A program made the position numbers and the translations under genes. Source: Eubacterium sp. (GTDB lineage: Bacteria > Bacillota > Clostridia > Lachnospirales > Lachnospiraceae). Taken from it: 47,478 bases of DNA. Positions 42,614-47,478 of this stretch are shown here, in pieces. The notes beneath the pieces are model-generated. The model searched no databases and was not told the origin of the DNA. It worked only from the letters and a program-made list of their open reading frames with translations. How positions within the stretch are numbered: position 1 is the stretch's first letter; every line of letters starts with the position of its first letter. Location: positions 1 to 47,478 of the forward strand of contig JAGBNH010000030.1 in the NCBI GenBank assembly GCA_017634475.1, given 5' to 3'.

Positions 42614-43729
42614 ATGCGTAAAGGGTTTACCACCGGGAGCTGTGCGGCGGCAGCGGCGAAGGCGGCGGTCTGGATGCTGCTTTCCGGACAGGAGAAAAAG
42701 AAGATCGAGATCACGACTCCGGCAGGCGTGAAATATACACCGGAGCTGGTGGACTGTATATTGGAGCCGGACCGTGTTTCCTGTGCCGTGGTAAAGGACG
42801 GAGGGGATGACCCGGATGTGACCACGGGGCTTCATATCACGGCCACGGTAAAACGGATCCCGGAGACAGACGGAGAAAGGATCCGGATCCTGGGCGGCGA
42901 AGGCGTGGGCCGGGTGACCGCACCCGGGCTGGATCAGCCGGTGGGAGAAGCCGCCATCAACCATGTCCCCCGGGAAATGATCCTTCGGGAGATGAAGGAG
43001 GTGATCACCCTCCTGGATGATCCCGGGCATTTTGAGGTGACTGTTTCCGTTCCGGGAGGAAGGGAAGTGGCAGAGAAGACCTTTAATCCCCGGCTGGGTA
43101 TCACAGGCGGGATCTCCATTATCGGCACCAGCGGGATCGTGGAGCCCATGAGCGAAAAGGCCCTGACGGATACTATACGGCTGGAGCTCAGGCAGAGGAA
43201 GCTTCAGGGACAGCGGATCGCCGTGGTGACACCGGGAAACTATGGAATGGACATGCTGAAGAAGGCGTATCAGTATGACCTGAACCGGGCGGTGAAATGC
43301 AGCAATTTCATTGGCGATACCCTGGATATGGCGGCAGAGGAGGGCTACCGGGAAATGGTGCTCCTGGGGCATATGGGGAAGCTGGTGAAATGTGCCGGGG
43401 GAGCCATGAATACCCATTCCCGATACGGGGACCGGCGGATGGAGCTTCTTGCGGCAGCTGCTGAACAGCTTAAGATCCCTCCGGAGACTGTGGAGAGGAT
43501 CCTTGCTTCTGTATCTACGGAAGCGGCACTGGACTGGGTTTCCCGTAAGGAAGCCGGAGAGATATCTTCTGTTATCCTGGAACAGGCGCTGGAACATTTA
43601 AGAAAAAAGGCGGCCGGAAGGCTGCATCTGGAGATGATCCTCTATACCAATACCCACGGGATACTGGCGGAAAGCAGCGGAGCGGTAAGGCTGCTGGAGG
43701 AGAGCATGAGGAAAGCAGCAAAGCAGTAA
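42614..43729 (+). CDS. cbiD: Cobalt-precorrin-5B C1-methyltransferase
   Basis: The 371-residue enzyme methylates C-1 of cobalt-precorrin-5B with S-adenosylmethionine in the anaerobic cobalamin route. It begins with the diagnostic RKGFTTGSCAAAAAKAA, followed by DGGDDPDVTTG, GEGVGRVTAPGL, GEAAINHVPREM, and GITGGISIIGTSGIVEPMSE. AAGGGGG precedes the ATG. The 3' end overlaps an imperfect 41-bp direct repeat whose second copy lies just past the stop codon in another frame, so the C-terminus may have been changed by a recent duplication. It lies between cbiC and cbiF. Confidence 0.95.
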   Translation: MRKGFTTGSCAAAAAKAAVWMLLSGQEKKKIEITTPAGVKYTPELVDCILEPDRVSCAVVKDGGDDPDVTTGLHITATVKRIPETDGERIRILGGEGVGRVTAPGLDQPVGEAAINHVPREMILREMKEVITLLDDPGHFEVTVSVPGGREVAEKTFNPRLGITGGISIIGTSGIVEPMSEKALTDTIRLELRQRKLQGQRIAVVTPGNYGMDMLKKAYQYDLNRAVKCSNFIGDTLDMAAEEGYREMVLLGHMGKLVKCAGGAMNTHSRYGDRRMELLAAAAEQLKIPPETVERILASVSTEAALDWVSRKEAGEISSVILEQALEHLRKKAAGRLHLEMILYTNTHGILAESSGAVRLLEESMRKAAKQ

Positions 43730-43766
43730 GGCTGCCGGCGGAGAGTATAGAGAAGAGCATGGATCA
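43685..43766 (+). repeat. 41-bp imperfect direct repeat across the cbiD stop codon
   Basis: Copy 1 (43685-43725) and copy 2 (43726-43766) both start GTAAGGCTGC and share most of the next 20 bases. The period is not a multiple of three. Copy 1 encodes VRLLEESMRK in cbiD. Copy 2 would encode the similar VRLPAESIEK only in a shifted frame, after the cbiD stop. Confidence 0.65.
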
Positions 43767-43785
43767 GGGATGAAGGGAGGATGCT

Positions 43786-44553
43786 ATGGTACATTTTGTG
43801 GGCGCAGGACCGGGAGCTGTGGATCTCATCACGGTGCGGGGGCAGAACTGCCTTATGAAAGCGGATGTGGTGATCTATGCCGGTTCACTGGTGAATCCGG
43901 AGCTGCTCAAGCTCTGCAGGGAGGATGTGGAGATCTATAACAGCGCGAAGATGGATCTTCCGGAGATCATCGATGTGATGAAGAAGAAAACAGAAGAAGG
44001 GAAGGATATCGTGCGGCTGCATACAGGGGAACCCAGTCTGTATGGTGCCATAAGAGAACAGATGGATCAGCTGGACCGTCTGAACATTCCCTATGACAGC
44101 TGTCCCGGAGTGACAGCGGCCTTCGGTGCAGCAGCCCGGCTGAATATGGAATATACACTTCCCGGCGTTTCCCAGTCTCTGATCCTTACCCGTATGGAGG
44201 GAAGAACCTCGGTGCCTCAGGCGGAATCCATTGAAAGCTTTGCAGCACATCAATGCTCCATGGCCATCTACCTGTCTGCAGGCATGCTGTCGGAGCTGGC
44301 CAGAAAGCTGGTGGTAGGCGGGCGTTCTCCCGATACGCCGGTGGCGGTGATCTATAAGGCAACCTGGCCGGAGGAGAAACGTGTACATACAACCATCTCC
44401 CGTATGGCTGAGGAAGCGGCCAGGGCCGGCATCGACCGTACGGCGGTCGTTCTGGTGGGAGATGCAGTGATCGGAAGCGGATATCAGAACAGTAAACTGT
44501 ATGATCCCACATTTGAAACAGAATACCGTCCCGCAAGGAATAATCAGGACTAA
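43786..44553 (+). CDS. cbiF: Cobalt-precorrin-4 C11-methyltransferase
   Basis: The 255-residue SAM-dependent methyltransferase (CbiF/CobM) methylates C-11 of cobalt-precorrin-4. The family features are MVHFVGAGPGAVDLITVRG at the N-terminus, YAGSLVNPELL, VRLHTGEPSLYGAIREQ, CPGVTAAFGAAARL and VIYKATWPEEK. GAAGGGAGGA lies before the ATG. It is 56 bases after cbiD, with the tail of the direct repeat between them, and cbiG follows after 40 bases. CbiF and CbiG act in consecutive steps. Confidence 0.95.
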   Translation: MVHFVGAGPGAVDLITVRGQNCLMKADVVIYAGSLVNPELLKLCREDVEIYNSAKMDLPEIIDVMKKKTEEGKDIVRLHTGEPSLYGAIREQMDQLDRLNIPYDSCPGVTAAFGAAARLNMEYTLPGVSQSLILTRMEGRTSVPQAESIESFAAHQCSMAIYLSAGMLSELARKLVVGGRSPDTPVAVIYKATWPEEKRVHTTISRMAEEAARAGIDRTAVVLVGDAVIGSGYQNSKLYDPTFETEYRPARNNQD

Positions 44554-44593
44554 AGATCAAACAGGTCAGATTAAAAGAGATGGGAGAAGAGCT

Positions 44594-45613
44594 ATGCTTC
44601 GTGTGATCACGTTTACCGAACAGGGGAAAGCTGTTGCAAAAAAAATAGCAGACAGCATGCCTGCGAAAATATATACGAAATATCATTCGGCTGCGGATTC
44701 TCCGGAGTATGTTTCCGTGCCTCTTTCTGTCTGGGCAAAGGAAGGGTTTCTCGCGGGGGATGCCCTTTTGTTCATCGGTGCGGCTGGGATCGCCGTACGG
44801 GCTATCGCGGGATGTATACAGGATAAGCTTTCGGATGTACCGGTACTGGTGATGGATATGCAGGCCGGCTTTGTGATCCCCATTCTCTCCGGACACTACG
44901 GCGGAGCAAACCGCCTGGCACAGGAGCTGGCAGAGATCACAGGGGCAGTCCCGGTGATCACCACGGCAACGGATCAGATCGGTGCATTTGCCGCAGATCT
45001 GTATGCTAAGGAAGAGCGGATGAAGATCCGGAATCCCAAAGCGCTTCCGTATATATCCGGAAAGGCAGTGGCCGGAGAGGAACTCTGTATATTCGTGGAT
45101 AATGGATGGGGGATCACTCCTCCGAAAGGAGTTAAGATAAGCGGGGAGGAAAGGGATGCGGATATCGTCGTTACCCTTCGTCCGCTTACGGAAGAAGAAC
45201 TACTGAGAAAGGATATCCTGTATCTTACACCTGTTCGGATCCACGTAGGGATAGGATGTAAACGAAATGCGGATCCGAACCAGGTGGAAGTGTATCTTCA
45301 GCGTATATTAACCGAAAACTGTCTGGATATCCATACACTTGCAGACATTGCAAGTATTGACCGAAAGAAGGATGAACCGGCGATCCTTATGCTTTCGGAG
45401 AAGCTTGGTCTGCCGTTTCATACATTTTCGGCCGGGGAGCTTCAGGCAGTCCCCGGAGAATTTCCCGTTTCCCGGTTTGTGGAACAGACCGTAGGTGTGG
45501 GAAATGTGGCGTCCCGGGCAGCGGCCTGCGCAGCGGGAGCGGGATTCCGTATGCTGATGTTCAATGCGGCTGAGTCGGGAGTAACCCTGGCTCTGGCCTG
45601 TGAAAAGGAATAA
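44594..45613 (+). CDS. cbiG: Cobalt-precorrin-5A hydrolase
   Basis: The 339-residue enzyme opens the delta-lactone of cobalt-precorrin-5A and releases the two-carbon fragment as acetaldehyde, giving cobalt-precorrin-5B for CbiD. The N-terminal domain has FIGAAGIAVRAIAG, DKLSDVPVLVMD and ILSGHYGGANRLAQELA. The C-terminal domain has IHVGIGCKRNADPNQVE, LADIASIDRKKDEPAI and VGNVASRAAA. The ATG at 44594 is chosen over an earlier frame because TGGGAGAAGAG precedes it and the family starts with RVITFTEQGK. It is the last gene of the second block and runs directly into a terminator. cbiH (cobJ), the usual next gene, is absent. Confidence 0.93.
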   Translation: MLRVITFTEQGKAVAKKIADSMPAKIYTKYHSAADSPEYVSVPLSVWAKEGFLAGDALLFIGAAGIAVRAIAGCIQDKLSDVPVLVMDMQAGFVIPILSGHYGGANRLAQELAEITGAVPVITTATDQIGAFAADLYAKEERMKIRNPKALPYISGKAVAGEELCIFVDNGWGITPPKGVKISGEERDADIVVTLRPLTEEELLRKDILYLTPVRIHVGIGCKRNADPNQVEVYLQRILTENCLDIHTLADIASIDRKKDEPAILMLSEKLGLPFHTFSAGELQAVPGEFPVSRFVEQTVGVGNVASRAAACAAGAGFRMLMFNAAESGVTLALACEKE

Positions 45614-45676
45614 AAAAACTTCGCTTCGATAAACAATGCCCGGTGAAACTGCATCGTGAGCGAAGCGAAGTTTTTT
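45613..45676. terminator. Bidirectional terminator between cbiG and the minus-strand HTH gene
   Basis: AAAAAACTTCGCTTCG (45613-45628) is perfectly complementary to CGAAGCGAAGTTTTTT (45661-45676), with a 32-base loop. The stem begins within the cbiG stop codon and serves both converging genes. Confidence 0.85.
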
Positions 45677-45694
45677 ATATTCAGTCAGACGGAT

Positions 45695-46333
45695 TTACAG
45701 AAGATTCTGCAGAGCCTTCTTCAGCTTTGCAACCTCAGCCTTAAGTGCTGTGTTCTCGGAACGAAGGACTGCATTCTCAACGATGAGCTTCTCCTGCTCC
45801 TTAGCGGTGAGCTCCTTCTTCTCCTGGAGCTTTGCCTTAACCTCGGCCTTCTTATCTGCTGCATTCTTTTCTGTGGTTTCGGCTTTCTTTTCTGCCTTCT
45901 TTACGGCTTTCTTTACCTTTTCCTTAACGGCTGCCTTAACATCCTTTACGGTTTTTCTGGATGTCTTCTTTTCTGCTGCTGCTTCGGTCTTATTTTCTGC
46001 TGCTTCGGTCGTATTCTCTGCAGCAGCTGCTTCTGCAGCGTTTGTATCTACAGCACTGATCTCTGCTGTTTTCTTCTTAGTTACTTTCTTTTCTGTCGCT
46101 TTCTTTTCTGCAGTCTTCTTCGCTGCAGTCTTCTTTGCTGCGGGCTTTTTCTCTGCAGCCTTTACCTCTGCCTTATTCTCCGTGCTGTCGTCCTTGTTTG
46201 CTTTCTTGGACCAAAGGGCTACTGTGGGGAAAGGAATGGATAACTCCTCTGCGGCCTTGCGGATACCGATCTCTGCGGCACGTGCAATGGCTTTCTGTTT
46301 CTCATCTTCAGAGTACTGTCTTCTGGTTGCCAT
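45695..46333 (-). CDS. Helix-turn-helix protein with Lys/Ala-rich linker and C-terminal coiled coil
   Basis: The 212-residue protein has three parts. An N-terminal 45 residues (RRQYSEDEKQKAIARA, then IRKAAEELSIPFPTVALWSKK) resemble a transposase-type helix-turn-helix. A linker of about 125 residues is made of lysine, alanine, glutamate and threonine, with many AAKK and AEKK repeats like histone H1-type bacterial proteins. A final 35 residues form a leucine-zipper-like coil (LIVENAVLRSENTALKAEV). I infer a dimeric DNA-binding, perhaps nucleoid-associated, protein; the function is unproven. It has a strong promoter, a perfect AAGGAGGT before the ATG at 46333 and a shared terminator. No transposase catalytic domain is present. 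Confidence 0.75.
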   Translation of the reverse strand: MATRRQYSEDEKQKAIARAAEIGIRKAAEELSIPFPTVALWSKKANKDDSTENKAEVKAAEKKPAAKKTAAKKTAEKKATEKKVTKKKTAEISAVDTNAAEAAAAENTTEAAENKTEAAAEKKTSRKTVKDVKAAVKEKVKKAVKKAEKKAETTEKNAADKKAEVKAKLQEKKELTAKEQEKLIVENAVLRSENTALKAEVAKLKKALQNLL

Positions 46334-46362
46334 GGGAATACCTCCTTGAATAATGTATGCAC

Positions 46363-46391
46363 ATTCTAACATAGGATATTTGTATATACAA
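46363..46391 (-). promoter_or_regulatory. Promoter of the HTH/coiled-coil gene
   Basis: On the minus strand TTGTAT (46386-46391) and TAGAAT (46363-46368) are 17 bases apart, and TG lies one base before the -10 box. The surrounding 46370-46420 is rich in TATA-type alternating repeats. Confidence 0.7.
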
Positions 46392-46467
46392 TATCAAAGT
46401 GTATATATTTGTATATTTCTTTCGGGATTATACAGGCAGTTTCCCCGGCCCGGCGGGAAAACCCTTA

Positions 46468-46496
46468 TTGATAAAGGCCGTAGAATCTGCTAAACT
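46468..46496 (+). promoter_or_regulatory. Promoter of the D-2-hydroxyacid dehydrogenase gene
   Basis: TTGATA (46468-46473) and TAAACT (46491-46496) are 17 bases apart, with TG one base before the -10 box. It diverges from the promoter at 46363-46391. Confidence 0.7.
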
Positions 46497-46552
46497 AAAC
46501 GTAGTTTGCGCATTTTCGCATAGCCTATCCGAAAGCAAGGAGTGAAGAACGG

Positions 46553-47478
46553 ATGAAAGCAGTTTATCTGGAGGAGGCGGCGGTAAATCAGGGAGATCTT
46601 TCTCTGGAACCGCTGACATCCTTGATGGAAACGGTGGTTTACCGGAATACTACGGAGCAGGACAAGTTTGAACATATCGGCGACGCCCGGATCGTATATT
46701 CCAACAAGGTGATCTTCGATGAAGAGACCTTTGCGAAGCTGCCGGAACTGAAATATATCGGTGTATGTGCAACCGGCTATAATGTCATTGATCTGGAGGC
46801 TGCGGCCCGTCACGGCGTTACCGTGACAAATGTACCGGCCTACAGCACGGAATCGGTAGTCCAGCTCACCTGGGGCTTTATCCTGGAGTGCGCATCCCAT
46901 ATCGGCCTGCATAATGCCAGTGTCCACAGAGGAGACTGGGTACGGGCGGAATCCTTCTGCTACTGGCTGGAAGGGATCACGGAGCTAAGCGGACGGACCA
47001 TAGGTATCGTGGGCTTTGGAAATATTGGCAGAAGAGTTGCCGAGATCGCCCGGGCATTTCATATGAATGTCCTGATCCATACAGCCCATCCGGAGAAATA
47101 TACAGAGGAACCCTATACCTTTGTGAGTCTGGAAGAGTTGTTTGAAAAGGTGGATATCCTTACCCTTCACTGTCCCATGACCGAGGCCACGAAGGAGCTG
47201 ATCTCGGCAGCAAATATCGCCCGGATGAAGAAGGGCGTCATCGTGATCAATGTATCCCGGGGAGGGCTGGTGAATGAGGCGGATCTGGCTGAAGCACTCC
47301 GTACGGGAAGGGTCGCATCGGCGGCTGTGGATGTGGTGAGTCGGGAGCCCATGGCACCGGATAATCCTCTGCTTACGGCACCGAATCTGGTGATCACCCC
47401 TCATATTGGCTGGGCCAGTCTGGAAGCCCGTGAACGGCTGATCGAAACGGTGGCAGAGAATGTGAAGGCCTACCTTGC
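46553..47478 (+). CDS. D-2-hydroxyacid dehydrogenase, 5' part of gene
   Basis: The visible 308 residues run off the right edge. They match the NAD-dependent D-2-hydroxyacid dehydrogenase family, such as glycerate/hydroxypyruvate reductase and D-lactate dehydrogenase. The nucleotide-binding motif GIVGFGNIGRRVAEIA lies near residues 151-166. The catalytic triad is present as arginine in NVSRGG near 235, glutamate in SREP near 264 and histidine in PHIGWAS near 283. The N-terminal substrate-lid half has YIGVCATGYNVIDL and ESVVQLTWGFIL. The closest functional guess is glycerate dehydrogenase, which cannot be confirmed here. AAGGAGTG precedes the ATG. A good promoter lies 57 bases upstream. Only about the last 10-20 residues should be missing. 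Confidence 0.9.
   Translation, partial: MKAVYLEEAAVNQGDLSLEPLTSLMETVVYRNTTEQDKFEHIGDARIVYSNKVIFDEETFAKLPELKYIGVCATGYNVIDLEAAARHGVTVTNVPAYSTESVVQLTWGFILECASHIGLHNASVHRGDWVRAESFCYWLEGITELSGRTIGIVGFGNIGRRVAEIARAFHMNVLIHTAHPEKYTEEPYTFVSLEELFEKVDILTLHCPMTEATKELISAANIARMKKGVIVINVSRGGLVNEADLAEALRTGRVASAAVDVVSREPMAPDNPLLTAPNLVITPHIGWASLEARERLIETVAENVKAYL

Noticed and set aside
45695-46333. Transposase or insertion sequence remnant
   Set aside because: Only the HTH resembles a transposase. There is no DDE domain or flanking inverted or direct repeat, and the gene has intact expression signals.
45656-46349. Cysteine/leucine-rich and phenylalanine-rich plus-strand frames opposite the Lys/Ala-rich gene
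   Set aside because: They are antisense readings of repetitive GCT/CTT codons. The minus-strand gene has the promoter, the ribosome-binding site and the sensible protein.

Overview
The window reads as chromosomal DNA of a Gram-positive anaerobe of the class Clostridia, most likely the Lachnospiraceae. The reasons are strong AAGGAGG-type ribosome-binding sites, an rplJ-rplL-rpoB-rpoC block with a typical L10 leader, an anaerobic (cbi-type) cobalamin pathway, and c-di-GMP proteins and beta-glucanases of the kind common in gut and rumen Lachnospiraceae. This assignment is an inference from gene content; no 16S gene is present. I see no phage, insertion sequence, CRISPR array or integrase.

Layout. 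1-6089: the end of an MMPL-type exporter, an AMP-forming acyl-CoA ligase, a membrane-anchored GH25 lysozyme and a small membrane protein on the minus strand. 6185-16318: the L10/L12 and RNA polymerase beta/beta' genes with their leader, followed by tRNA-Trp. RpoB carries about 200 extra residues in its N-terminal half and an acidic tail. 16400-21170: an intergenic pair of tandem hairpin repeats, a large tubulin/FtsZ-like GTPase-fold protein, an amidophosphoribosyltransferase homologue without the N-terminal cysteine, and an unknown 126-residue protein. 21393-25709: a TetM/EF-G-like translational GTPase fused to a C-terminal NYN (Rae1/YacP-like) nuclease domain, rlmH converging on it with a 10-bp overlap, and an SLC13/ArsB-type transporter with its own promoter and a candidate operator. 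25926-28955: a large EAL protein with a degenerate GGDEF domain.

29070-45613 is a cobalamin biosynthesis region in two blocks. The first is the late pathway: cobQ, an adenosine deaminase gene, cobS, a short CobU-like gene, cobU, cobC and cbiB, several with overlapping start and stop codons. The second is cobD, cbiC, cbiD, cbiF and cbiG. Between the blocks lies a 5.4-kb segment with an AraC-type regulator, a GH16 lipoprotein glucanase, a cytoplasmic GH5 glycosidase and a second EAL protein. Cobalt chelation, cbiL, cbiH, cbiJ, cbiE/T, cbiA and cobT are not in the window, and I found no cobalamin riboswitch. The window ends with a lysine/alanine-rich helix-turn-helix plus coiled-coil protein on the minus strand and the start of a D-2-hydroxyacid dehydrogenase.

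The most interesting locus is the TetM-like/NYN fusion. Rae1 of Bacillus is a ribosome A-site mRNA endonuclease, and TetM-type GTPases insert their domain IV into the A site. The fusion therefore suggests a self-delivering A-site nuclease. Other points of interest are the stand-alone tubulin-like protein, the cysteine-less PurF homologue, the duplicated and degenerate CobU, and the adenosine deaminase inside the cobalamin operon.
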